From the NCBI RefSeq assembly GCF_900101395.1, contig NZ_FMZO01000001.1, positions 62,001 through 126,000 of the forward strand: a stretch of 64,000 bases of DNA, given 5' to 3'. Shown here in pieces: positions 43,366 to 51,429 of the stretch (the first letter of the stretch is position 1; each line of letters starts with the position of its first letter). The notes under the pieces were generated by a model. That model searched no databases and was not told where the DNA came from. It saw only the letters and a program-made list of their open reading frames with translations. A program made the translations under genes and the position numbers. Source of the DNA: Niabella drilacis. Its GTDB lineage: Bacteria > Bacteroidota > Bacteroidia > Chitinophagales > Chitinophagaceae.

Positions 43366-43388
43366 AATAAAGATACGAATTGTTCGTA
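43366..43388 (-). promoter_or_regulatory. BlaI-type palindrome at the promoter of the TlpA-like gene
   Basis: TACGAATTGTTCGTA (43374-43388) is a perfect 6-bp inverted repeat with a 3-base centre. On the minus strand it overlaps the start of TATCTTTA (43375-43368), a one-mismatch TAnnTTTG box, 15 bases from the GTG start. The core TACGAA-N3-TTCGTA and its position match the operator of blaI at 33451-33467. Confidence 0.6.
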
Positions 43389-43509
43389 GTGTATTAATCA
43401 ACAGAAACGAACTGTCGGTATACCATATACGTAAATCACCGTATATTCTCAACGGTCATGAAACATTCAGGAGTGGGTACTCTTCTTTTGTGAGCCGCTG
43501 TTTTTGCCT

Positions 43510-43642
43510 GCCCAAATTTCAGCCAGGTGAAATAGTCTACAGCCTGGGCTTTGAATATCCTACCTATTTTACACGTTTTTTCCGTTCAAAGACAGGGATT
43601 CACCAAAATCGTATCGAAATCAGTGAAAAGTTTCGTTTTTAA
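43510..43642 (+). pseudogene. Remnant of an AraC-family regulator, C-terminal end
   Basis: The last 40 or so codons before TAA at 43640-43642 read FQPGEIVYSLGFEYPTYFTR and then FFRSKTGIHQNRIEISEKF. This is the second helix-turn-helix of AraC proteins (IAYxLGFxxxxYFxRxFKxxTG). The rest of the domain is absent; before PKFQ the frame is not AraC-like. It lies directly upstream of the hydrolase gene that such a regulator might once have controlled. Confidence 0.75.
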
Positions 43643-43678
43643 AGTGATTTGTTTTCAAGCATCGGCTTTCGGCCTTTG

Positions 43679-43686
43679 TAGCTTTG
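43679..43686 (+). promoter_or_regulatory. -7 box of the hydrolase gene cluster
   Basis: TAGCTTTG matches TAnnTTTG and lies 34 bases before ATG 43721. No -33 TTTG is found at the standard distance. Confidence 0.4.
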
Positions 43687-43720
43687 TTTTATCAAATTAA
43701 AATGAAAAAAATTTAGAACA

Positions 43721-44632
43721 ATGAAAAAATCAGTAAAATTCAAAGCGCTTTATTGGGATATCGCAGCAGACCTGTTGCTGCCGCCCGACTTTGACGAAAA
43801 CAAAAAATATCCAGCCATCATCAGTACACACCCTATCGGAAGTTGCAAAGAGCAGACTTCAGGCAATGTTTATGGGCAGGCATTTGCCGATGCAGGGTTT
43901 GTGGTACTGGTTCCGGATGCTTCTTTCCAGGGCAACAGCGGAGGTGAACCAAGGTCTTTGGAAGATCCTTCATTTCGTGTAGAAGATTACAGCTATGCCT
44001 GTGATTATCTGGTAACACTTCCTTTTGTTGACGAAAATCGTATTGGTGCTTTAGGTATCTGTGGTGCCGGCGGGTATGTTATCAATGCTACCATGAAAGA
44101 ACGCCGCATCAAGGCAGTAGCCACAATTACAGGAGCAAACTATGGTCGCGTAATGCGTGAGTTCGGTGACCCCATCGCAAACCTTGAAGCCATCGCAGAA
44201 CAAAGAACTGCCGAAGCAAGAGGTGCCGCCTTAAGAGTTGACCAGGGGCTCTATCCAACTTATGAAATGGCAAAAGAAGCAGGTGCCGATATTGACCTTT
44301 TGGAAGCAACCGAATACTACCGTACATCGCGCGGTGAAAGTGCGAACGGAGTAAACAAAACCTTGTTTTCACACAATGCAGCGGCATTGACCTGGGATGC
44401 CTACAACCTGGCCGAAAAATTATTAACGCAACCATTGTTGGTAATTGTGGGCAGCAAACCGGGCGCTTTTGGAGCATATAGAGATGGATTTGAGATCGTT
44501 CGTCGCGCTGCATCTATAAAAAAGGAACTGGTGGTAGTAGAAGGCTGGTCACATTATGATCTTTATGATAAGCCGGAACCAGTGAAGATAGCATTGGGTA
44601 AATTAATCCCCTTCTACCAGGAAAATCTTTAA
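43721..44632 (+). CDS. Alpha/beta hydrolase with Cys at the nucleophile position
   Basis: A 303-residue hydrolase related to the dienelactone hydrolase and YqkD/YcjY group. The N-terminal part is LYWDIAADLLLPPDFDENKK, the oxyanion region ISTHPIGSCKEQTSG, and the nucleophile elbow LGICGAGGYVINATM has Cys where most relatives have Ser, as in true dienelactone hydrolases. Asp/His candidates are VGSKPGAFGAYRDGF and VEGWSHYDLYDKPEPV. It leads a run of co-directional oxidoreductase and hydrolase genes. Confidence 0.88.
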   Translation: MKKSVKFKALYWDIAADLLLPPDFDENKKYPAIISTHPIGSCKEQTSGNVYGQAFADAGFVVLVPDASFQGNSGGEPRSLEDPSFRVEDYSYACDYLVTLPFVDENRIGALGICGAGGYVINATMKERRIKAVATITGANYGRVMREFGDPIANLEAIAEQRTAEARGAALRVDQGLYPTYEMAKEAGADIDLLEATEYYRTSRGESANGVNKTLFSHNAAALTWDAYNLAEKLLTQPLLVIVGSKPGAFGAYRDGFEIVRRAASIKKELVVVEGWSHYDLYDKPEPVKIALGKLIPFYQENL

Positions 44633-44700
44633 CCATCAAAAACGATGAATAACGCCAATGACTTTATCGATTGGTAAAGTCATTGGTTTGTTCAGTTTCA

Positions 44701-44820
44701 ATTAAAAATGTGCACAGAAAAAGAAATACCGGCATGGTGCACACCAACATCCTGATAGGTACGGACAGAGGAGTCGCTGATTGGATGGAACCCGTATCAA
44801 AGGATCAATACAATCGTTAA
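44701..44820 (+). pseudogene. Probable remnant of a cupin gene
   Basis: One frame ending in TAA at 44818-44820 reads NVHRKRNTGMVHTNILIG then TDRGVADWMEPVSKDQYNR. It resembles the end of cupin proteins linked with carboxymuconolactone decarboxylases (...THIAI...G..VEWMEPVTDEQYN). The rest of the domain is missing. The match is from memory and short, so it is tentative. Confidence 0.5.
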
Positions 44821-44841
44821 TCACTACAATAAGATATACAG

Positions 44842-45477
44842 ATGAAAACAAAAGTTTTGATACTAGGCGCCGGTGGCGCCATTGCGCGCCATGTTGTTGG
44901 CTTCCTGGAGAAAAATAAAGATATCGAACTAACGCTATTTGCAAGAAATGCATCGCAGCTAACAAATGATACCGGATCCAGCCTTATTTTCGAGGGAGAC
45001 GTATTGAACCAAAATGATCTGGACCGTGCTATCAAAGGGCAGGATATTGTTTATGCCAATCTTGCGGGTGATGTCGATAAAATGGCAACGCTGATCTCAG
45101 CAACGATGGAGAAGCATGGGGTTAAACGGCTGATCTTCGTGACCTGCCTCGGCGTTTATGATGAGGTTGAAGGTAAGTTTGGCGAATGGAACAACCGTAT
45201 GATTGGGTCGGATCTGACACGCTACAGCAAAGCAACGCGCATTGTAGAGAAGTCGGGGTTGGATTATACCATTGTTCGTCCCTCGTGGTTGACCGATAGG
45301 GATGAAACAGACTATGAGACCACCCAAAAAGGAGAACCGTTCCGGGGAACCGAAGTAGCAAGAAAGGCTGTAGCTGCCTATATTGCTGATGTCATTCTGC
45401 ATACAGAGAAGGACATAAAAGCAAGCGTGGGCGTAAATAAGCCCGGAGTTTATGGAGATAAGCCGGCTTTTTATTAA
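44842..45477 (+). CDS. NAD(P)-binding protein, atypical SDR (NmrA-like)
   Basis: A 211-residue Rossmann protein: KVLILGAGGAIARHVVGFLE (dinucleotide loop), SLIFEGDVLNQNDLDRAIKG, VKRLIFVTCLGVYDE and LDYTIVRPSWLTDRDETDY, all of the atypical SDR5-type family. The YxxxK catalytic pair is not obvious, so it may bind NAD(P)H as a sensor or act as a quinone or flavin reductase. It lies 27 bases before the MBL-fold gene and is part of the same cluster. Confidence 0.88.
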   Translation: MKTKVLILGAGGAIARHVVGFLEKNKDIELTLFARNASQLTNDTGSSLIFEGDVLNQNDLDRAIKGQDIVYANLAGDVDKMATLISATMEKHGVKRLIFVTCLGVYDEVEGKFGEWNNRMIGSDLTRYSKATRIVEKSGLDYTIVRPSWLTDRDETDYETTQKGEPFRGTEVARKAVAAYIADVILHTEKDIKASVGVNKPGVYGDKPAFY

Positions 45478-45504
45478 ACCTTATTAACTATTAATCTATT
45501 TGTT

Positions 45505-46404
45505 ATGCCATTGGAAGTCATTAAATCTAAAATTGGAACAGCTGAAATTCTACAGGTAGTAGAATGTGAAATCGGCGCCTCCTTCAGGGATCTCCTTCCG
45601 GATGCCACCCCGGAAAACGTAAAATCAATCGGATGGTTAAAAGCGCCCTATCGCAATGACGATTATAGCCTTGCAGCCAGCTCGCAATGCTTCATTGTTA
45701 AGATCAATAGTCGCATCCTGGTTGTAGATACCTGTATAGGAAATGACAAAAACCTGGTAGAAGCACCACAGTGGCAATTTTTTCAGCTTGAATTTTTGGA
45801 AACCCTGGATAGTATTGGTTTTGACAGGAATGCCGTTACGGACGTGCTTTGTACCCATCTTCATGTTGACCATATCGGCTGGAATACTTATAAGAAAGAT
45901 GGCAGATGGTTCCCGACATTCCCGAACGCCAGGTATCATTTTGCCAGGAAAGAATATGATTACTGGAAAGAATACGGCACCCAGGATACTGCTTTTGGAA
46001 AGGCGATGGCCATTGCTTACGAGGAAAGCATCACTCCCGTAGTTGATGCCGAACTGGTAAATTATATTGATATGGATGCTGACCTTGGTGATGGCATATC
46101 GGTATTTCCAACACCCGGGCATACCTATTCGCACATCAGTGTGCGCATAGAGGCCGGGGAGGAAATCTTTATTATTGGCGGGGATATGGCGCACCATCCC
46201 TGTCAGTTTGCTCATCCGGAATGGGCATTGGCGCTGGATTCTGACCAAAAACAATCGGAAGCAACCAGAAGAAAAGTGCTTTCAGAATTATCGGGTACGC
46301 CAATATTGTTTGGCGGGTCACATTTCAGATCCCCTTCCTTTGGACTGGTTTCAAAAGATGAAAAGGGAGGATTTGTATTCAATGGTGTTTCAAAGGAGAT
46401 CTAG
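45505..46404 (+). CDS. MBL-fold metallo-hydrolase
   Basis: A 299-residue metallo-beta-lactamase-fold enzyme. The zinc motif is CTHLHVDHIGWNTYKKDGRW; further ligands are GHTYSHISV and GGDMAHHPCQ, with His near GGSHFRSP at the end. The layout is that of lactonases such as AiiA-like or AttM-like N-acyl-homoserine lactonases and of related hydrolases; the substrate cannot be assigned. It lies in a co-directional cluster with SDR and quinone reductase genes. Confidence 0.9.
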   Translation: MPLEVIKSKIGTAEILQVVECEIGASFRDLLPDATPENVKSIGWLKAPYRNDDYSLAASSQCFIVKINSRILVVDTCIGNDKNLVEAPQWQFFQLEFLETLDSIGFDRNAVTDVLCTHLHVDHIGWNTYKKDGRWFPTFPNARYHFARKEYDYWKEYGTQDTAFGKAMAIAYEESITPVVDAELVNYIDMDADLGDGISVFPTPGHTYSHISVRIEAGEEIFIIGGDMAHHPCQFAHPEWALALDSDQKQSEATRRKVLSELSGTPILFGGSHFRSPSFGLVSKDEKGGFVFNGVSKEI

Positions 46405-46436
46405 TAAATATGGGTGCATACAGCAATAAGTAACCT

Positions 46437-47081
46437 ATGCGCATACTATTTTCTTTAATCTTACTGTTGATTGCAGATTTGGGCCTAAAGGCTCAGGATG
46501 TTGATGGTAAAACCAGTTTCTTTCTTGCAGGTGCTTCTGCGGACATTAATCGCTATAACAAGACAACGGTTTATGGCGGATACAGCCCTACAGATGATAT
46601 TAAGGCACTGATCGTACTATCGACCTTTACCATGAACAGGTTCCTGTCACTTACTCCCGGATATACATTTGTGAATACCCATCCCGAAAGTGGAAATTCC
46701 GTTAATGAGCATCAGATCACCAGCTTTGTAACTATAAATTACCCGTTCGGAAAAAAATGGGTAATTACTGACCGTAATATGTTCTATCACAGGTTCCGGC
46801 AAAATGCCCCGGACCTGTCATTTTACAGGAACAGATTGGGAATAGCTCACTATATCTCCCTTTTCAAAAAGCAGGCAAGCTTGTTTGTCCATGACGAAAT
46901 GTATCTAAGTCTGAACGGAAATGGTTTAACAAGAAACCGGGCAATAGTTGGCGCAGACATAAAATTATTTAGATGGATCAATCCGCAGATCATGTACATG
47001 TATCAAACAGATAGGGTGGGCGGAAGTCGTCATCTGGGTTTATTTGTTTTGACGACACCATTGTGTAAATCACAGAAATGA
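46437..47081 (+). CDS. Outer-membrane beta-barrel-like protein, DUF2490-like
   Basis: A 214-residue protein with a signal peptide (MRILFSLILLLIADLGLKAQ) and alternating aromatic strands ending in a C-terminal strand (GGSRHLGLFVLTTPL). The pattern KWVITDRNMFYHRFRQNAPD, LSFYRNRLGIAHYI, DEMYLSLNGNGLTRNRAIVG recalls DUF2490 proteins, which are predicted outer-membrane barrels. Its stop overlaps the next gene's ATG by four bases (47078-47081), so both are translated as a coupled pair. Confidence 0.7.
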   Translation: MRILFSLILLLIADLGLKAQDVDGKTSFFLAGASADINRYNKTTVYGGYSPTDDIKALIVLSTFTMNRFLSLTPGYTFVNTHPESGNSVNEHQITSFVTINYPFGKKWVITDRNMFYHRFRQNAPDLSFYRNRLGIAHYISLFKKQASLFVHDEMYLSLNGNGLTRNRAIVGADIKLFRWINPQIMYMYQTDRVGGSRHLGLFVLTTPLCKSQK

Positions 47082-47698
47082 TAAAGTTAAATAATCAACG
47101 GAACGGAAAAAAAACAGTACTGCTGATCAATGCCCATTTAAAGTATCCGAACAGATCTGAAGGTAAGCTGAATGCATCTCTGCAGGAAGTAGCAAGAGAC
47201 TACTTTAAATCCGATGGGTACCTGGTGCTTGAAACAAAAGTGGAGGATGGCTATGATCCGGTAGAGGAAGTCCGGAAGCATTTGCAAGCGGACATCATTA
47301 TACTCCAGACACCGATCAATTGGTTCGGCGCTCCCTGGATCTATAAGAAATATGCGGATGAACTTTTTGAGGCGGGTCATGCCAAACGTGAATTTCTGGA
47401 AGGCGATGGACGCAGCCGGCAGGACCCGACAAGGCAATATGGTTCCGGTGGCAAACTGCATGGCAAAAGATTTATGGTATCGGCTACCTGGAACGCTCCG
47501 GGGGAAGCATTTGGAAACAGTGATCAAAATCTGATGAAAGGAAAGACAACTGCCGATCTGCTATTGAACATTACCAGCAACTATGCATTCTGTGGCGCAG
47601 GCATACTTCCCGGATTTAACAGCTTTGATGTCGTGAAGAACGGCACACCAAAAAAGGATCTTGAAAATTACAGGGCCTTCCTGGCCAATATTATTTAA
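47078..47698 (+). CDS. NAD(P)H quinone oxidoreductase, MdaB-like flavodoxin fold
   Basis: A 206-residue flavoprotein. TVLLINAHLKYPNRSEGKLN, VEDGYDPVEEVRKHLQADII, ILQTPINWFGAPWIYKKYAD with ELFEAGH, and GDGRSRQDPTRQYGSGG are close to MdaB, which reduces quinones by two electrons using NADPH and FAD. The sequence ends LPGFNSFDVV...LENYRAFLANII. Four-base overlap with the preceding gene and close spacing to the SDR gene after it. Confidence 0.92.
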   Translation: MIKLNNQRNGKKTVLLINAHLKYPNRSEGKLNASLQEVARDYFKSDGYLVLETKVEDGYDPVEEVRKHLQADIIILQTPINWFGAPWIYKKYADELFEAGHAKREFLEGDGRSRQDPTRQYGSGGKLHGKRFMVSATWNAPGEAFGNSDQNLMKGKTTADLLLNITSNYAFCGAGILPGFNSFDVVKNGTPKKDLENYRAFLANII

Positions 47699-47717
47699 AG
47701 CAGTAGAAATAAGAAAA

Positions 47718-48512
47718 ATGAAGACAATATTTATTACAGGAGCATCTACCGGATTGGGAAAGGCGACCGCCCTATTATTTCATTCCAAAGGATGGAAAGT
47801 TATCGCTACCATGCGTGATGTGACCAAAGGATCGGACCTGGCGAAGCTGGAGAATATTACCGTACTCTCACTTGATGTAACCGATCCGGCACAGATCGGG
47901 GAAACGGCTGCCAAAGCATTGACGCTGGGAGCGGTAGATGTAGTGTTCAATAACGCCGGATATGGCCTGGGTGGCCCACTTGAAAACCTGACAGATAGCG
48001 AAATCGTGCAGCTGTTCGATACCAATATGCTCGGTACCATACGTGTTACCAAAGCATTTGTCCCTCACTTTAAGGAAAGAAGACAGGGCCTGTTTATTGC
48101 CGCGACCTCAATGGCGGGGCTAATGGCGGTTCCCTTCAATACAATATATAATGCTTCAAAATTTGCCATCGAAGGGTGGACAGAAGGGATGTTCTATGAG
48201 CTGGGACTGTTCAATATTGGAATAAAAACAGTTGCGCCCGGCATCATCAAATCACATTTCGGAGAAAATGCAATATGGGCGGTCGGGGAAGAATATAAAG
48301 AGGCATTTGACAGATCAATGGCGTCATTTGATTTCAGGAGCTATTTTTCCACCCCTGAAATGATTGCTGATATTGTATATGAAGCCGCTACGGATGGCAA
48401 GAAGCAGCTTCGCTATGTTGCCGGTGAAGATGTGAACCGGCATTTTGCTCAATACGAAGAACTGGGACGCCAGGGGTATGTGGATCAATTGGCAACAAAA
48501 GTAATCAAATAG
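47718..48512 (+). CDS. Short-chain dehydrogenase/reductase (classical SDR)
   Basis: From ATG 47718 a 264-residue classical SDR; an ATG at 47661 inside the upstream gene is not preferred. Motifs are IFITGASTGLGKATALLFHS, VVFNNAGYGLGGPLENLTDS, and the catalytic YNASKFAIEGWTEGMFYEL with Ser in IAATSMAGLMAV. C-terminal GEDVNRHFAQYEELGRQGYV is typical of the oxidoreductase group of Bacteroidota. It probably reduces a carbonyl with NADPH. Gap of 19 bases after the MdaB-like gene. Confidence 0.92.
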   Translation: MKTIFITGASTGLGKATALLFHSKGWKVIATMRDVTKGSDLAKLENITVLSLDVTDPAQIGETAAKALTLGAVDVVFNNAGYGLGGPLENLTDSEIVQLFDTNMLGTIRVTKAFVPHFKERRQGLFIAATSMAGLMAVPFNTIYNASKFAIEGWTEGMFYELGLFNIGIKTVAPGIIKSHFGENAIWAVGEEYKEAFDRSMASFDFRSYFSTPEMIADIVYEAATDGKKQLRYVAGEDVNRHFAQYEELGRQGYVDQLATKVIK

Positions 48513-48572
48513 CATAGCCTGTTGCAGTTCAGCAAGCCATGAGGAAATTTATCTCAATTTAAAATATAGCAT

Positions 48573-49232
48573 TTGAAAATTATAATTACAGGAGCCACCG
48601 GAATGGTGGGTGAAGGGGTTTTGCAGGAATGTATTGCCAATCCAATGGTGACAAATATCTTGCTTGTCAACCGTAAGCCCAGTGGATACTCGGGCCCCAA
48701 AGTTGAAGAACTGCTGCATAGCGACTTTAATGACATTTCACAAATAGCTGAAAAATTAAGAGGTTATGATGCCTGTTGTTTTTGTGCAGGTGTTTCTTCC
48801 GTAGGTCTAAGTGAAGAGCAATATGCCAAATTCACCTACACCCTCACGCTGAATTTTGCATCATCTTTGGCGTCGATAAATCCCCAAATGACATTCTGCT
48901 ACGTTTCAGGAGGAGGAACAGACAGCACGGAGGAAGGACGTACCATGTGGGCAAGAGTAAAAGGAATGACCGAAAATGATCTGATGAAACTTCCATTCAA
49001 AGCTGTTTACAATTTCCGGCCCGCATTTATGAAACCAACTAAAGGTGCTAAAAATGTAAAAGGGTTTTATAAAATAATCAATTCTTTATACCCTTTTCTG
49101 CGTTTATTCAGCAAATCCTTTTTTCTTACCTTGGAAGAAGTGGGCAAAGCGATGATCTGGGTTACGAAATCGGGTTACGGGAAGAACATCCTCGAAACCA
49201 GGGATATTCTTTTGCTTGGTAGCAGAAAATAA
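48573..49232 (+). CDS. NAD-dependent epimerase/dehydratase-like protein
   Basis: A 219-residue atypical SDR: KIIITGATGMVGEGVLQECI (TGxxGxxG loop), VTNILLVNRKPSGYSGPKVE, DACCFCAGVSSVGLSEEQY, MTFCYVSGGGTDSTEEGRTM, NFRPAFMKPTKGAKNVKGFY. The start is TTG 48573, as no ATG lies before the dinucleotide loop. Family members are often annotated as epimerases without a known substrate. It continues the oxidoreductase cluster, 18 bases before the next gene. Confidence 0.85.
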   Translation: MKIIITGATGMVGEGVLQECIANPMVTNILLVNRKPSGYSGPKVEELLHSDFNDISQIAEKLRGYDACCFCAGVSSVGLSEEQYAKFTYTLTLNFASSLASINPQMTFCYVSGGGTDSTEEGRTMWARVKGMTENDLMKLPFKAVYNFRPAFMKPTKGAKNVKGFYKIINSLYPFLRLFSKSFFLTLEEVGKAMIWVTKSGYGKNILETRDILLLGSRK

Positions 49233-49250
49233 TTGAATGGAGATATATAA

Positions 49251-50378
49251 ATGAAAATAAGGACAAAGAAAATATTGAAGGGTATGCTCTGGAGCATTGT
49301 AGTAATACTTTTGGTGATGGGTGTTATTGGAGTTATTGTTGTAAACCAGCCGAGTTTTGGGAAACTGCCGTCGGGCGAGCGTCTTAAAAGGATCAAAAAA
49401 TCGCCCAATTACAAAGATGGTAAATTTCAGAATCTTAATCATACTCCTTTGTTGGTGGGAGATAAATCGATCCTTCAGGCGTGGTTGGGTTCCGTTTTTG
49501 CTGAGAAAGATAAAGATCTTCGACCGATAGGCAATCTTCCAAGTATAAAGACCGACCTTACAAAATTTGCTAAGGATGAAGATGTATTGGTATGGATGGG
49601 GCATTCATCGCTTTATTTACAGACCAACGGCAAGCGCATACTGGTGGATCCCGTACTTGTTTCGGCTTCACCCTTCTCCTTTTATAACAAAGCGTTCAAA
49701 GGCTCAGACGGATACACACCTGAAAATATACCTGAGGTAGATTATTTACTGATTACGCATGATCATTGGGACCATCTGGATTATGGAACAATGATACAGA
49801 TCAGGGATCGGATCAGAATGGTTATTTGCCCTTTAGGTGTTGGCGCTCATTTTGAACATTGGGGTTTTAATTCTCAAAAGATTACTGAGGTTGACTGGAG
49901 TGATAGTCTGGACCTCGATGGCGATATCAAACTGACATCGTTACCTGCAAGACATTTTTCTGGTCGCGGACTAAAGGCGAATCAATCACTCTGGACGGCA
50001 TATATGCTTCAATGTTCATTGGGTAATATCTTTATATCCGGAGATACAGGATATGATGAGCATTTCCTTGCCATAAAAAAGAAATTTGGAACCATTGATT
50101 TCGCAATTCTGGAAAATGGACAGTATAATGAGGACTGGAAATACATCCATATTATGCCCGATGACCTGGTAAAAGCCGTTGAAGACCTCCAACCCAAAAA
50201 AGTAATGACCGTCCACAATTCCAAATATGCGCTAGGGAGGCATGCTTGGTACGAGCCCCTGGAAAACATTTCAGATGCGTCGGGGAAGTATGGTTTTAAC
50301 TTAATCACACCGATGATAGGTGAGCCTGTTTTACTAAAGGACAGTACACAGGTTTTTAAAAAGTGGTGGAAGCCTTAA
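49251..50378 (+). CDS. Membrane-anchored MBL-fold hydrolase, NAPE-PLD/UlaG-like
   Basis: A 375-residue protein with one N-terminal helix (GMLWSIVVILLVMGVIGVIV) and a metallo-beta-lactamase fold. VLVWMGHSSLYLQTNGKRIL, the zinc motif LLITHDHWDHLDYGTMIQI, LPARHFSGRG, NIFISGDTGYDEHF and HIMPDDLVKA are those of NAPE-phospholipase D-like and YtnP-like enzymes. It is likely a periplasm-facing lipid or phosphoester hydrolase. It is the last gene of the cluster that starts at 43721. Confidence 0.88.
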   Translation: MKIRTKKILKGMLWSIVVILLVMGVIGVIVVNQPSFGKLPSGERLKRIKKSPNYKDGKFQNLNHTPLLVGDKSILQAWLGSVFAEKDKDLRPIGNLPSIKTDLTKFAKDEDVLVWMGHSSLYLQTNGKRILVDPVLVSASPFSFYNKAFKGSDGYTPENIPEVDYLLITHDHWDHLDYGTMIQIRDRIRMVICPLGVGAHFEHWGFNSQKITEVDWSDSLDLDGDIKLTSLPARHFSGRGLKANQSLWTAYMLQCSLGNIFISGDTGYDEHFLAIKKKFGTIDFAILENGQYNEDWKYIHIMPDDLVKAVEDLQPKKVMTVHNSKYALGRHAWYEPLENISDASGKYGFNLITPMIGEPVLLKDSTQVFKKWWKP

Positions 50379-50814
50379 CTACAATCGTGCGATTAAAAAT
50401 AATAGCTGATCCTAAGAACGGCCATTCGACCTCGCAAATTAAATCTGCCCGTATATATCATTATCTTACAAATGCAGCACCTTCGCAGGCTTGTTTTCTT
50501 TAAAAAGATAGCATCCCCAGTACTGGTAGTAACGATCTCCGGGGAAGCTAAAGTAGGTTTACAATGCTTTTGAAAGGGAACAAAAAAAATATGTATTCCA
50601 TTTTTTTTAAATTATTTACCTGTCACGAATTTTAGTGACATTAGGTTAAACCTGTCCCAAAAGGTAAAAAGGTTATCGCCTGAGTTTGGAACAACCTTCC
50701 TTATTGTTTTACAGTTCAAATTAGTTGCCCCCCAGGCGCCTCTGTTACATAATTGCTTTTTATTAGGGGGTATATACTATTTCCTGCCGGGCTATCTATT
50801 TTGATATAGGACCT
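50379..50814. other. Intergenic gap with inverted repeats
   Basis: No gene is recognised in 436 bases. TGTCAC-GAATTTTA-GTGACA (50621-50640) is a perfect 6-bp inverted repeat and AGGTTAAACCT (50643-50653) a small palindrome next to it. They could be an operator or structured RNA but have no neighbour to regulate closely. Low GC and poly-T runs mark the start of the AT-rich stretch. Confidence 0.4.
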
Positions 50815-51429
50815 TTACAGCAAATCCACTTCAGGAGTGGTCGCTTCAAGTTGGCGGCCGCTGGCAAGCGTGTAAATAACTTTGAATTGTGCCCCTTTTA
50901 TTTCAGTTTCCGGGACGCCTATTAGGGTGATAGGTATAACTGATAGAAAGGAGTGGGGCTTAACACTAAGTATGCGCAATATTTCCCAATCCTGCAATGT
51001 TTTTCCACCAATCCCGAATTTATTTGTGACATCACTACCCGCAGAAAGGTTTTGGTCAAAATTTTTAAGGGTCACAATTTTTACTGCTTTAACTGTATCT
51101 ATATTGACAAGAACCAGATTCTCGGCGTGCGCCGCATTGATAAAAAATGAAGCAACAGCAGTGGTTGCAGAAGGTTTGGATGTCATCTCAACCTCGTTAG
51201 TGATACGAATGATATAGTCTTCTTTTTTTATACTCGTTTTGGCTTCGCCCGTGGTATTACTTTTATCTCCGTTTTTGGCAGTAAGGGATTTTAGCTTGAA
51301 ATATTGATATGTTGTGCTGCCTCCAATTAGTTCGCCTTTATCGGCATCTTTTTTACAAGCAATAAACAGGCCGGGCAATCCGGTAACAACGCAAAATAAC
51401 AGTGTGGCTTTAGCAATAAAGGATTTCAT
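50815..51429 (-). CDS. Hypothetical lipoprotein
   Basis: A 204-residue protein with a lipoprotein-like signal (MKSFIAKATLLFCVVTGLPG, then LFIACKKDADKG with Cys 25). The mature part has beta-rich, Ser/Thr-rich segments (YQYFKLKSLTAKNGDKSNTT, VVNIDTVKAVK-like, FKVIYTLASGRQLEATTPEV). No family is recognised. It lies alone in an AT-rich region. Confidence 0.65.
   Translation of the reverse strand: MKSFIAKATLLFCVVTGLPGLFIACKKDADKGELIGGSTTYQYFKLKSLTAKNGDKSNTTGEAKTSIKKEDYIIRITNEVEMTSKPSATTAVASFFINAAHAENLVLVNIDTVKAVKIVTLKNFDQNLSAGSDVTNKFGIGGKTLQDWEILRILSVKPHSFLSVIPITLIGVPETEIKGAQFKVIYTLASGRQLEATTPEVDLL

Noticed and set aside
43229-43509. Upstream part of the open frame that ends in the AraC remnant
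   Set aside because: This portion is antisense to the TlpA-like gene or unlike AraC; only the C-terminal 40 codons are convincing.
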